Of a DNA stretch of 64,000 bases, positions 1-9,982 are shown one piece after another; positions within the stretch are counted from its first letter, which is position 1, and every line of letters starts with the position of its first letter. Source of the DNA: Pedobacter sp. Leaf176 (lineage in GTDB: Bacteria; Bacteroidota; Bacteroidia; Sphingobacteriales; Sphingobacteriaceae); assembly GCF_001424305.1 (NCBI RefSeq), contig NZ_LMPD01000006.1, forward strand, positions 513,285 to 577,284, read 5' to 3'. Position numbers and translations under genes: made by a program. The notes below the pieces were generated by a model. That model worked only from the letters and a program-made list of their open reading frames with translations, did not search any database and was not told the origin of the DNA.

Positions 1-364
1 CTTCGGCTAAAGGAATAGGAAAAGTAACACGGTAGCCGTGTATGACATCCAGACCAAAAATCAATGGAATTTTCATTCTAGACTGCATGGCAACTTCCTG
101 AACAGCCCTGGTTTCTTTTGCGCCTCTTACGTTAAGCATCGATCCCAGTTTACCATCCCTGATGTCTTTAAGTTTGTTCGGATTGTTCGTAATCGGACCG
201 GTTGCATCCCTGTCGCCTGTATATTGATTCAACTGACCAATTTTTTCATCTAAAGTCATCAGTTTTAAAACCGAATCAACTTTCTTTTCAATTTTCTTAT
301 TCTGCGCAAAAGCAGTAGAAAAAGATAATGCAATAATTAAGGCTGATGATAAATGCTTTTTCAT
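1..364 (-). CDS. GH3 beta-glucosidase (BglX-like), N-terminal part, truncated by window edge
   Basis: Reverse strand from ATG at 364 reads MKKHLSSALIIALSFSTAFAQNKKIEKKVDSVLKLMTLDEKIGQLNQYTGD...; signal peptide followed by 'LMTLDEKIGQL' typical of GH3. Not in the ORF track because it runs off the edge. Confidence 0.85.
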   Translation of the reverse strand, partial: MKKHLSSALIIALSFSTAFAQNKKIEKKVDSVLKLMTLDEKIGQLNQYTGDRDATGPITNNPNKLKDIRDGKLGSMLNVRGAKETRAVQEVAMQSRMKIPLIFGLDVIHGYRVTFPIPLAE

Positions 365-371
365 TGTATTT

Positions 372-1457
372 TTATTTAACCCCATCTAAAATTCCCTGAT
401 ATGCCGGTTTACGTCGATATTGTGCATCGAATGGCAATGGCCAGTCCGGGCGACTGTAATTTGAAGGAATCCAGCTATCACCATCCGTTACATTCCACTG
501 CGTAATGCCAAATTGTTGTGCTTTCGGAATGGCATTATAAGCTTTCACAACTGCTTTATATTTTGCCGCTTGTTGCACTCCTAAATCAGTTGTATAAGTG
601 AGCGATTGATTATTATCGGGATTTAGCGCGATATCAATTTCAGAAATATGAACCAATAAACCTGTTGCCGCAGCCGTTGAAATTGCTGCTGCTAAATTCG
701 AATCCGTTTGAGTAACCCTGGTGTGCATTTGTAAGCCGATCCCATTGATGGGAATGCCTTGGCCTTTTAAATTATTAACCAGATTGATAATTGCCGTGCG
801 TTTTGTCGGCCCGAATTCATGACCGTAATCATTATAAAAAAGTAAAGCACCCGGGTCGGCCTCATGTGCATATTGAAAAGCACGACCAATATAATCTACG
901 CCCAGTTTCTGAACCCAGATGCTGTTTCTAAAAGTTCCATCTTCATTTATGGCTTCGTTAACGACATCCCACGAAACTACCTTTCCTTTAAAATGGCTTA
1001 CCACAGTTTGAATATGAGTTTTCAATAAGTTCTCCCATTCGGCTGTTGTGCCCTGGAATTTAGTAACCCAATCGGGAAGCGATTTATACCAGTTTAATGT
1101 ATGTCCGTGAATACGTTTCCCGTTAGTAATTGCGAAATCCACAAGGTAATCAGCTTCGCTCCAGGTATAAGTATCTTTTGATGGATGAACGGAAGCGAAC
1201 TTCATGGCATTCTCGGCCGTTATACTGTTAAATTCTTTAACTACGAGATTGCGATAATTCGTGTTGTTTTTCAAAAGCGATACGTTAACTGCAGCACCCA
1301 TTTTAAAAGGCATTTCTTTCTGCAAAGTCGTTTCTACGGTTGAAATAACCGGAGCTTCTTCAATACCATTATTGTTCTGCTTTTCGCAGGAGATACCTAA
1401 TAAGGCCATTGGTATTATCAGTTTCGAAAGCACACTAATTTTCGTCAATCCCATCAT
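372..1457 (-). CDS. GH10 endo-1,4-beta-xylanase, lipoprotein
   Basis: WDVVNEA acid/base motif, HISEIDIAL nucleophile region, HGHTLNWYKSLPDW; lipobox-like GISC near the N-terminus. Confidence 0.93.
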   Translation of the reverse strand: MMGLTKISVLSKLIIPMALLGISCEKQNNNGIEEAPVISTVETTLQKEMPFKMGAAVNVSLLKNNTNYRNLVVKEFNSITAENAMKFASVHPSKDTYTWSEADYLVDFAITNGKRIHGHTLNWYKSLPDWVTKFQGTTAEWENLLKTHIQTVVSHFKGKVVSWDVVNEAINEDGTFRNSIWVQKLGVDYIGRAFQYAHEADPGALLFYNDYGHEFGPTKRTAIINLVNNLKGQGIPINGIGLQMHTRVTQTDSNLAAAISTAAATGLLVHISEIDIALNPDNNQSLTYTTDLGVQQAAKYKAVVKAYNAIPKAQQFGITQWNVTDGDSWIPSNYSRPDWPLPFDAQYRRKPAYQGILDGVK

Positions 1458-1458
1458 A

Positions 1459-3288
1459 TTATTTATATTTCAGCTGCATCTGTTCGTAATAGTCTTTAAG
1501 AACATAGAAAGCTTTCTTTTTCTTACCTGTTTCGCTTATTAAACCTTTGCGGTTCCAGAAATTCTGATAAATCGGATGTTGCCTTCTTGGTGATCGGAAG
1601 TCCGTTAAAATCCATGGCGTCATACCACGCAAAGCAGTTATTTTACTTAGCATGGTAATCTGGTTTTTGTACAAAGCTTCCTGATATTCTTCGCTCCAAC
1701 GGGTATTTTCATCGGCATGGAAACCACCCAAAGCATCGCCTCCAAACTCTGTGATTACGACAGGTTTATTGTATTTTATATTGAAACTGTATTTGGTAAT
1801 TTCTGAGGGAGTTCCACCCCAATACCAGCCGGCATATTCGTTAAAGCTTACTAAATCGATCTTTTCACCCAGTGGATCGTTTAAAATAATTGAACTGCCT
1901 TCACGATGAACTTCTAAAGCTGCAGCAACTAGGCGGGTATCATCTAAAGAGCGGGCGGTTTCAGCCAGGTTGCTCATAAAGCTTAACCGGGCATCACTAA
2001 GTGGTGTTTCATTCCCGATTGACCAAACGATTACACTTGCCCTGTTTTTATCGCGAACGATTAAATCGGTAAGTTGCTGTTTTGCATTGGCATAGGTTGC
2101 AGGGTTTGTCCAGCTGATGGTCCAGTAAACCGGAACTTCTGCCCAAACCAATAAACCCATTTCATCTGCAAGGCGAATCATTTCTTCATTATGCGGATAG
2201 TGTGCCAGGCGAACATAATTACAATTCATATCTTTGGCCCACTGCAACATCATGCGCATGTCACCTTCAGAACGTAGTCGTCCCGCTAAAAGCGGATTTT
2301 CATCGTGAATGGAAATTCCCCTTAAGAAAACGGATTTTCCATTCAACAAAATGCTGTCGCCGTTTACCTGGATGGTTCTGAAACCGATTTTATCATTGAT
2401 GTCTTCTTTATCCGTTTTGATGGTTACACCATATAGTTTTGGATTTTCCGGTGACCAGAGGCTTAGATTATTCCAGGTGAACTCATCATTGATTTTACCC
2501 TCTGCATCTGTTTTATATTTCTTTTCAAGTTTTAATTCAGGAATGGTTAAAGTTACCTCCTGATTTGCTGTTGCATCCGAAAGTTTAACTGAAAAGTTTA
2601 ACAGATTGTTATTCCCTTTAACCAGTTGAAGTTTATAATCACTGATAAAATGCTCCGGAAATTCCGCAAGAAAAACGTCGCGTGTGATGCCGCCGTAATT
2701 CCACCAATCGGTGTTAACCGTTGGTATTTCATCCTGCTTTCTGATGTTGTCAACTTTTAAAATTAGTGAATTGTCTCCCGCTTTAATCAGATTGGTAACA
2801 TCAAATTGGAAAGGTGTGAAACCACCTTTATGAATACCTAATTTTTTCCCGTTTAAATAAACATGTGCTTCGTAATTTACTGCACCAAAATAAACATAGT
2901 ATTTTTTTCCCTTTTCAGGTTTTGCATCAAATTTTCTGCGCAACCAGATATTGCCTTCATAAAGTTCGAGCTTTTCTGATTGGGAATTCCAATCACCCGG
3001 AACATTCATTTGTGGCGAATAATCAAAATTGTATTCAATTAATTCTGATTTATCTTTCTGAACTTTATCATCAAAGTAGCCGCCGGTTCCGGATTTTGAT
3101 TTATCGAAAGGATCGTGTCTGTAATCATAGTAACCATTTTCATACGGATCGATAATGTAATTCCATTTGCCGTTCAGGCTTTGAATTTTTCGGCCCTGAA
3201 TGTTTTGTATAGAACGAACTTGTGCGTAACTGATTGAAGTAAGAAGCGATAAAGAAACTAGAAGTACTTTAAAGGTTGATTTCAGCAT
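1459..3288 (-). CDS. GH2 family glycosidase (beta-glucuronidase/beta-galactosidase-like)
   Basis: Signal peptide; VRLAHYPHNEEMIRLADEMGLLVWAEVPVYW, VWSIGNETPLS and VITEFGGDALGG motifs. Confidence 0.9.
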   Translation of the reverse strand: MLKSTFKVLLVSLSLLTSISYAQVRSIQNIQGRKIQSLNGKWNYIIDPYENGYYDYRHDPFDKSKSGTGGYFDDKVQKDKSELIEYNFDYSPQMNVPGDWNSQSEKLELYEGNIWLRRKFDAKPEKGKKYYVYFGAVNYEAHVYLNGKKLGIHKGGFTPFQFDVTNLIKAGDNSLILKVDNIRKQDEIPTVNTDWWNYGGITRDVFLAEFPEHFISDYKLQLVKGNNNLLNFSVKLSDATANQEVTLTIPELKLEKKYKTDAEGKINDEFTWNNLSLWSPENPKLYGVTIKTDKEDINDKIGFRTIQVNGDSILLNGKSVFLRGISIHDENPLLAGRLRSEGDMRMMLQWAKDMNCNYVRLAHYPHNEEMIRLADEMGLLVWAEVPVYWTISWTNPATYANAKQQLTDLIVRDKNRASVIVWSIGNETPLSDARLSFMSNLAETARSLDDTRLVAAALEVHREGSSIILNDPLGEKIDLVSFNEYAGWYWGGTPSEITKYSFNIKYNKPVVITEFGGDALGGFHADENTRWSEEYQEALYKNQITMLSKITALRGMTPWILTDFRSPRRQHPIYQNFWNRKGLISETGKKKKAFYVLKDYYEQMQLKYK

Positions 3289-3340
3289 GATGTAAATGTT
3301 TAATGATAAATAATTGCTATTTCAAAACTAACAATTATTT

Positions 3341-3366
3341 AACGGACGGCGTTTTAACCGTCCGTT
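3341..3366 (-). promoter_or_regulatory. Intercistronic hairpin between SusD and GH2 genes
   Basis: Perfect 9-bp inverted repeat AACGGACGG (3341-3349)/CCGTCCGTT (3358-3366), 8-nt loop, no clear T-tract. Confidence 0.5.
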
Positions 3367-3388
3367 TAATTTTGTCACCGGATTAAGA

Positions 3389-5110
3389 TTAATAACCAGG
3401 ATTCTGACCTAAATTCGGCGCTTTGTTTAATTCATTTTGCGAAATAGGATATAAATAATTCCTGGCTGTAAAAACCCTGTTTTCTACAGTAAACGGTGTG
3501 TAAGTAAAGGTTGTTGGTGCTGTTTGAACAATCCTCATCCCGGTTACGGGTTTGTTAAATGTTAGCTCACCTTCTTTCCAGCGTCGAACATCGTAAAAGC
3601 GATGTTCTTCAAAACATAATTCTACTCTGCGCTCGTTGCGAATCCGTTTTCTTAACTCAATTTGATTTGGTGCAACGTAGCCATTTCCAGCAGCGTTTGT
3701 CGTTTGCAATGGCGGCATTTGAACACCGGTTCTGTTTCTAATCAAATTAAGCACCCTTAAAATTTCAGTCTGGGCAGCGGCTCCTTGTGCTTCGTTTAAA
3801 GCTTCAGCATAATTTAATAGAATTTCGGCATATCTAAAAAATATCCAGGGGCGACGAACTGTTGTACTAGTTGGACCCCATGCTGCTGCCTCACTCAAAT
3901 ATTTACGCATATAATAACCTGTTTTCGTTGCATTAACATTAAGGTTCAAGCCATCTTTCCCGCCAACATAAGTATCAACAGTTTTACTTTTAAAGGTAGA
4001 ACCATTATACATAATGGCAAAGTTTAAACGTGGGTCGCGGTTTGCGTATGGATTTGTTGCTAAATAACCAGAAGCCGCATCAGTTATCATTCTACCGGTT
4101 GATCGCATTTCAAATGCATCAACCATTTCTTGTGTCGGGTTTGTACGGCCGTTTGCAGCATCATAACTTATCGGCGCATTATTCACTTCGATACTATTTG
4201 TATTCAGGGTTGAAGTAGCGAAAATTGTTTCCGCATTGAAAGCACCGTTATTCCACAACCATATATTCGGATATGACGTGTAGATGCTGTGCTTTCCGGT
4301 ATCCATTAAGCGTTTTGCAGCATCGGCAGCAGCCTGCCATTTTGTTAAATCGTTATTGGTGTTGTATTGTGGGCTTGCCGCATATAAAAACATCCGGGCT
4401 TTCAATGCCATTGCCGCAGTTTGCGTTGCACGGCCACGGTCTGCCGCTCTCCATTCTGTTGGCGATAAAGGTAGGCGGCTAATTGCATCTTCACAGTCTT
4501 TCGAAATTTGGTCGACACATTGCTGAAACGTGTTGCGTGGCAGATCAAGGTTATCGTTAACAGTTAATGTGCGGGTAACAATAGGAAAACTGCCATAACG
4601 CTTTAATAATTCAAATTGAAAAAATGCCCGTAAAAAGTAAGCTTGTCCTTTCAAGCGTTCTACCTGAGCGGCATAAGTTTGGTTGGCTGCAACATTGGCC
4701 GGTACTACTTCATCCAATGGAATAACAGCACTTCCATCAACATTTTCTAAAAATGCGTTAGTTTTTCGGATGCCAGTGTACATATCCGCCCAAACCTCAT
4801 CAAAAGGTTTCGCTGCACTCCAGGTTCCGTTTGTCAAAGTGGTAATGGATGAATTCTGGTTCGAATTTACAGCCTCATCAGTACCTGAAGCAAATAAGGC
4901 ACCTGCATTATCAACGCTATACCGATCTGATAAAACAGAATAGGCATTGTTTAAAAAGTTTCTGGCATAATCCGGATTGGCCCAAAGTTGTGCCTGTGTA
5001 ATGTCGTTTCCGCCACTAAAAGATCCATCTTGAAGAAAGCCATCTTTTTTACATCCGGCTACCTGCATGGTTACAAAAGCCAGGATTAAATAAAATATAT
5101 TTTTTTTCAT
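3389..5110 (-). CDS. RagB/SusD family nutrient-uptake outer membrane lipoprotein
   Basis: Lipobox AGC; AYFLRAFFQFELLKRYGSFPIV, RNERRVELCFEEHRFYDVRRW, YLYPISQNELNKAPNLGQNPGY. Confidence 0.95.
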   Translation of the reverse strand: MKKNIFYLILAFVTMQVAGCKKDGFLQDGSFSGGNDITQAQLWANPDYARNFLNNAYSVLSDRYSVDNAGALFASGTDEAVNSNQNSSITTLTNGTWSAAKPFDEVWADMYTGIRKTNAFLENVDGSAVIPLDEVVPANVAANQTYAAQVERLKGQAYFLRAFFQFELLKRYGSFPIVTRTLTVNDNLDLPRNTFQQCVDQISKDCEDAISRLPLSPTEWRAADRGRATQTAAMALKARMFLYAASPQYNTNNDLTKWQAAADAAKRLMDTGKHSIYTSYPNIWLWNNGAFNAETIFATSTLNTNSIEVNNAPISYDAANGRTNPTQEMVDAFEMRSTGRMITDAASGYLATNPYANRDPRLNFAIMYNGSTFKSKTVDTYVGGKDGLNLNVNATKTGYYMRKYLSEAAAWGPTSTTVRRPWIFFRYAEILLNYAEALNEAQGAAAQTEILRVLNLIRNRTGVQMPPLQTTNAAGNGYVAPNQIELRKRIRNERRVELCFEEHRFYDVRRWKEGELTFNKPVTGMRIVQTAPTTFTYTPFTVENRVFTARNYLYPISQNELNKAPNLGQNPGY

Positions 5111-5120
5111 TGTCTTATCT

Positions 5121-8100
5121 TTAAAATTTCAAGTTCAATCCGAATGAATAAATTTTCATATATGGATAGGATGCACTATTTGTCGAACCAACTGTAGATG
5201 CATATCCTGATTCAGGTAACTCAGGGTCGATATTCAAATCGCCTAACCTATCAAAAGTTAGAAGATTTAAGCCGCTAACATAAAAACGAAGCTGCGATAT
5301 CTTCAATCTTTTAATAAATGACGGAGATAATGAATAACCTAACTCAACATTTTTTAAACGGATGTAATCGCCGGAGCGAATCCAGAAATCAGAGTTTGCC
5401 GTATTGTTACCACGATCGGTTAATAATAAACGTGGGTAGGCCGCATTCGGGTTGTCCGGTGTCCATCTATCGACACTGAATTGGTTTAAATATCCGTTAT
5501 TCGCTGTACCACCATTCACCAATTGCTGAATAGTAATTGAACGACCGTTAGTACCTTGAAACAAGAAGTTTAAATCAAAATTTTTCACTGCAACAGATGC
5601 CCCAAATCCAAAGTAAGCTTTAGGAACAAAGTTGAAATCCGTTCTAACCCGGTCTAAATCGTTAATCACGCCATCACCATTCTGATCAATATATTTAATG
5701 TCTCCAGGTTTTACTTCCCGTGATAATTGTTGAACCGGAGAAGCGTTTATCTGCGCCTGATTCTGGAAAATACCATCGGATATAAGCATTGAACTGATGT
5801 AACCTGCAGTGGTTGAAGCCGTAGCAGATGGGGCTATAACGCTGGAGATCGGATGACCTAAAGCTTTTTGATAAGCCGGTAAATTGGCCGCTTCGTTAAT
5901 GGCTAAAATTTTGCTTACGTTGTAAGTAAAGTTTCCAAAAATATTCAAATTAACATCACCGAGTCTCTTATTGTAATTGATACCTGTTTCAAAGCCCCTG
6001 TATTCGGCCTCACCTTCGTTAACGAAAATTAAACTCTGGCCTAAAGTACTAGGTAGTAATGAACCTGTTGTCAGATTTTTTCTGTCCTCGTAAAAGTAAT
6101 CCGCACTGATTGCTAGTGATTGTTTAAACAATTTGGCATCAAAGCCAACACTTGTTTTATAAGCTTTTTCCCAGGTTAAATCAGGATTTGCCAAAGCCAA
6201 TTGTGCTGTACCGCCTACGCCTGTGAATGAAGTACCAAAATTATAACCCGTCGTGCTTCTGCTAAAGAAATCGTTAAAGGCAAATCTCCGCGCAGAACCA
6301 ATAGCATCGTTTCCAACTAAACCATACGAACCCCTTATTTTTAAGAAATCGAGCCATGTAGCTGAACTTTTCATGAAATCTTCATCAGATACAATCCACC
6401 CGGCAGAGGCCGCCGGAAAAAAACCATATCTCCTGCCAGGAGCAAAGTTTTCTGATCCGGAATAACTTGCAGTTAAATCAACAAGATAGCGCTGCAAAAA
6501 ACCATATGATAGCCTGTTGGACCAGCCTTCTCTCCTCACATCAAGATTTCCGAATGAAGCGAGATTAGCTCTTGACACTCTCGTTGAAAATTTAATATCA
6601 TGTCCGCCAAACGTTCTGTTGTAATCGAAGCCTGCCCAAAATTCGCTTTTCTTTAGGTTTCCTGAAAAAACGTTTCCCTGATAATTCACCTTGGTGGCGG
6701 TGCCATAATTAGTATATATACCATTTGCACCCAACTCAGACGTTGAATAGGTTTCAGAAAATCCCGAGCGGTACAAACCTGCAATATCATAGGCATAAAA
6801 TACTTCTGCCGATAAGCCTTTTAAAATACCGTCCATTTTCTGGCGCGCGCTTATGGTTGCTATCATATTACGCATTAAATCGGTACTCGCGCCTCTGGCC
6901 TGTAACATGGCTAAAGGATTATTCTGTGATAAAATTGATGTTCCACCGTATGAACCATTTGGGTTTAAAATAGGGAAAGCATTTGCTGGTGTAGAATATA
7001 CCGTATTTAAAAAAGTACCTGTACCGGCATTTGGGAAGGTAAGATTTGTAATCCGTCCGCCAATATCCAAAGCAACATCCAGGTTTTTATTTACATGCAA
7101 ATCTATGTTGGTACGCAGGTTGTAGCGGTTGAAATCAGTGTTCGCATCGTAAGCTTCATTGTTTCCGCCCTTGTAAATCCCGCCCTGCATGTAAGCACTC
7201 AGTAAAGTGTAATATTTAATAAAGGCATTACCACCGGTAACCGACGCTACATAACGCTGGGTTGGCGCAACTTTTTTTGTAAAATCCCTGACAAAATTAT
7301 TGTTTGGGTATTTAATAGGGTCAGAACCATTTTGATAAGCTTGTAACGCGGTTTGATCGTAAATCGTAGTGCCGCCACTGTTTACAGACGCCTCGTTATA
7401 AAGTGTTGCATATGTATAGGCGTCTAATGGCTGCGCAATTTGTAATGGTGCCTGTAATCCGGCCTGGGCATCAAAAGTAACTTTTGTGCTTGTAGCACTC
7501 CCTCTTTTTGTTTTAACATAAATAACACCATTCGCGCCGTACATGCCATACCAGGCCAAAGTTGCTGCATCTTTTAATACACTTACACTTTCAATTTCAC
7601 CCAGGTCCATAGAATTGAAATCTCTTTCAATACCGTCAACCAATACCAGCGGTTCCTGGTTACTGTTGTATGAAGATCGTCCGCGGATAAGAAAACTCGA
7701 AGCATCGTAACCGGGTTGTTGAGAACCGCTTGGATAAACCGCTAATCCCGGAAGTCTTCCTGTAAATACATTCGTTAATGATGATGATGGAATCTGAGGT
7801 AAGTTGTCGGTCATAATCGTGCTGATTGTTGCAGTTACTTCCCTTCTTTTTCTCACCCCGAAAGGGATGTAAACATTGTCATCATCACCAGCATCAATTA
7901 ATGCTTTTGTGATAACGATATCTGCCTTATCTACTTCGCCTGCAGGTTTCATTACAGTTCTGTAACCTAAAAATTTGAATACCAAAACATCACTCGTAGT
8001 GGTTTCTATCGAAAAATTACCATTGGCATCAGTAGAGACTGATTTATTGGTTTTATCTTCTTGTATGGTAATTACAACTCCAGGAACAGGTTTTTTATCC

Positions 8101-8261
8101 TGATCGATAACTCTGCCCGTAACCGTTAAACCTTCATCAGGCTTTTGCCCATAAACATGCAGCATTCCGGCCAAAATGAACAAGACACAAATAATATATT
8201 TTGATTTTATAAATTTCATATTGAAAAATCTTTTAGCATTATACTGAATAACTATTCCCAA
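5121..8261 (-). CDS. SusC/RagA family TonB-linked outer membrane protein (likely start ~8219)
   Basis: Carboxypeptidase-regulatory-like N-terminus (GRVIDQDKKPVPGV), plug SVLKDAATLAWYGMYGANGVIYVKTKRG, C-terminal beta-barrel ending in F. Confidence 0.95.
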   Translation of the reverse strand: MGIVIQYNAKRFFNMKFIKSKYIICVLFILAGMLHVYGQKPDEGLTVTGRVIDQDKKPVPGVVITIQEDKTNKSVSTDANGNFSIETTTSDVLVFKFLGYRTVMKPAGEVDKADIVITKALIDAGDDDNVYIPFGVRKRREVTATISTIMTDNLPQIPSSSLTNVFTGRLPGLAVYPSGSQQPGYDASSFLIRGRSSYNSNQEPLVLVDGIERDFNSMDLGEIESVSVLKDAATLAWYGMYGANGVIYVKTKRGSATSTKVTFDAQAGLQAPLQIAQPLDAYTYATLYNEASVNSGGTTIYDQTALQAYQNGSDPIKYPNNNFVRDFTKKVAPTQRYVASVTGGNAFIKYYTLLSAYMQGGIYKGGNNEAYDANTDFNRYNLRTNIDLHVNKNLDVALDIGGRITNLTFPNAGTGTFLNTVYSTPANAFPILNPNGSYGGTSILSQNNPLAMLQARGASTDLMRNMIATISARQKMDGILKGLSAEVFYAYDIAGLYRSGFSETYSTSELGANGIYTNYGTATKVNYQGNVFSGNLKKSEFWAGFDYNRTFGGHDIKFSTRVSRANLASFGNLDVRREGWSNRLSYGFLQRYLVDLTASYSGSENFAPGRRYGFFPAASAGWIVSDEDFMKSSATWLDFLKIRGSYGLVGNDAIGSARRFAFNDFFSRSTTGYNFGTSFTGVGGTAQLALANPDLTWEKAYKTSVGFDAKLFKQSLAISADYFYEDRKNLTTGSLLPSTLGQSLIFVNEGEAEYRGFETGINYNKRLGDVNLNIFGNFTYNVSKILAINEAANLPAYQKALGHPISSVIAPSATASTTAGYISSMLISDGIFQNQAQINASPVQQLSREVKPGDIKYIDQNGDGVINDLDRVRTDFNFVPKAYFGFGASVAVKNFDLNFLFQGTNGRSITIQQLVNGGTANNGYLNQFSVDRWTPDNPNAAYPRLLLTDRGNNTANSDFWIRSGDYIRLKNVELGYSLSPSFIKRLKISQLRFYVSGLNLLTFDRLGDLNIDPELPESGYASTVGSTNSASYPYMKIYSFGLNLKF

Positions 8262-9982
8262 CCTGGATTCTGTAAGAGCACGCCTTTACTTTTATATATC
8301 TCTGCCCTTGGTATTGGATAAAGGTTCTGGATTTCAGACCATGTTTTTTGAAAGGTTGAGGTTAATACAAATGGCGTATAGGTAAATGTTCCGTTAGAAT
8401 TCTTAACCACATTCATACCTTTCATTGGAACGGCAATAGTTTGCGCACCGGCTTTCCAACGCATAATATCGTACCATCGATGATCTTCAAAAGCAAGTTC
8501 TATAGAACGTTCATGTCTGATTGCTGTACGCATCTCATCCTGAGTCATTCCGGCTTTTAATCCGTATAAGTTGTTAGTCCCTGCCTGAATACCCGCACGG
8601 CTTCTGATTTTTATAAGCTGTTCGTAAACAGATTGATCAGGACCAACAGCTTCATTTTGGGCTTCGGCATAGTTAAGCATCATTTCAGCATAGCGGAAAT
8701 AGATGTAATTTAACAAAGTTGTACTCCCGCCTACCGTTCTGTAAACTTCGGGCCAGTATTTTTTGCAATAGTAGCGGGTTGCAGTATAAGTAATGGTCGG
8801 GTTATAATCTTTTCCATAACTAACCCTTCCCTGCGCATCAGTAGTAGACCACATTTCGATTTTTCCGCCCTGCCATGGTCTGTCATTGTAAATTATGTTA
8901 TCATAAAAACGAGGCTCTCTGTTTTCATAGGGTTTTTGTGGGTTATAACCAGATGTAGGATCAGTAATTGGTTTGCCATTGGCCATATCGTACATATCGA
9001 CATGGTTTTGTGTCGGGTTCATTTGTCCTTGCGCCCCCCCGGAACCCGGAGACATGGAGAAATCCTGCATCATTTCCCCAGATAAAGGCGTATTGCCTTT
9101 AATTCTAATCATGATGTATTCAGGAGAAGAAGGTAAGTTAAGCAAATCGCCGTAGGATGCTTGTAACTCATAGCGACCGTCCATCAAAACTTTAGCAGCA
9201 TCTGCAGCAGCCTGCCATTTGGTTTTATCATTTGATGAATTGTTTAGCGGACTTGCAGCATATAACAATACCCTGGCTCTGAGTGCCTGCGCCGCGCCAA
9301 TTGTTGGCCGTCCGTAGTTTGATGGTCCATAAGCCGCGTCATCACCAAGTTTAGTAATGGCAATATTTAAGTCGTTTAAGATAAACTGAGTTACTTCTGC
9401 ATAAGTTTTTCTTGGCAAATTGATGTCATCATTAACATCGTAAACTTTATCGACTATTGGCACACCTCCAAATCTTTTCGTTAGTTCGAAGTAAGATAAA
9501 GCACGTAAAAAACGCATTTCACCTTCAACACGTGTTGGATTAAAAATAGGAACAGAAGCATTCGGAGATGGCGGCACCTCACTGATCCTCGCTAACATTT
9601 TATTGTGGATGGCAATACCAGCGTACATCAGTTTCCAAACACCATAAATATCATTTAAAGATGGTCCGTTAGAATGATCATGATATAGCCCCCTGTTTAA
9701 AGAGGTTACAGAACCTTCCGAATTACCGGAAACCGCTTCATCAGAAGCCTGAGAAGTAGTGCCGCGGTGGTCGTTAAAGCGCACATATTTCGTGATCACA
9801 TAGTTATAAGCATTATCTGCAAACCTGGCAGCTAAAGCAGGGTCGGCAAAAATCTCGTCCTCACTAATGGCCACACCCGGCGTTCTTTCCAGGTAATCTT
9901 TTTTACAAGAAATTGAAAAAAGGGTAAACAGAACAATTGCCGTAAGTATTTTATAGTTTTTCATTGTTTTAGAATTGAACAT
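8252..9982 (-). CDS. RagB/SusD family outer membrane lipoprotein (likely start ~9964)
   Basis: SCKKDYLERTPG lipobox; RALSYFELTKRFGGVPIV; RHERSIELAFEDHRWYDIMRWKAG; LYPIPRAEI. Confidence 0.95.
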   Translation of the reverse strand: MFNSKTMKNYKILTAIVLFTLFSISCKKDYLERTPGVAISEDEIFADPALAARFADNAYNYVITKYVRFNDHRGTTSQASDEAVSGNSEGSVTSLNRGLYHDHSNGPSLNDIYGVWKLMYAGIAIHNKMLARISEVPPSPNASVPIFNPTRVEGEMRFLRALSYFELTKRFGGVPIVDKVYDVNDDINLPRKTYAEVTQFILNDLNIAITKLGDDAAYGPSNYGRPTIGAAQALRARVLLYAASPLNNSSNDKTKWQAAADAAKVLMDGRYELQASYGDLLNLPSSPEYIMIRIKGNTPLSGEMMQDFSMSPGSGGAQGQMNPTQNHVDMYDMANGKPITDPTSGYNPQKPYENREPRFYDNIIYNDRPWQGGKIEMWSTTDAQGRVSYGKDYNPTITYTATRYYCKKYWPEVYRTVGGSTTLLNYIYFRYAEMMLNYAEAQNEAVGPDQSVYEQLIKIRSRAGIQAGTNNLYGLKAGMTQDEMRTAIRHERSIELAFEDHRWYDIMRWKAGAQTIAVPMKGMNVVKNSNGTFTYTPFVLTSTFQKTWSEIQNLYPIPRAEIYKSKGVLLQNPGWE

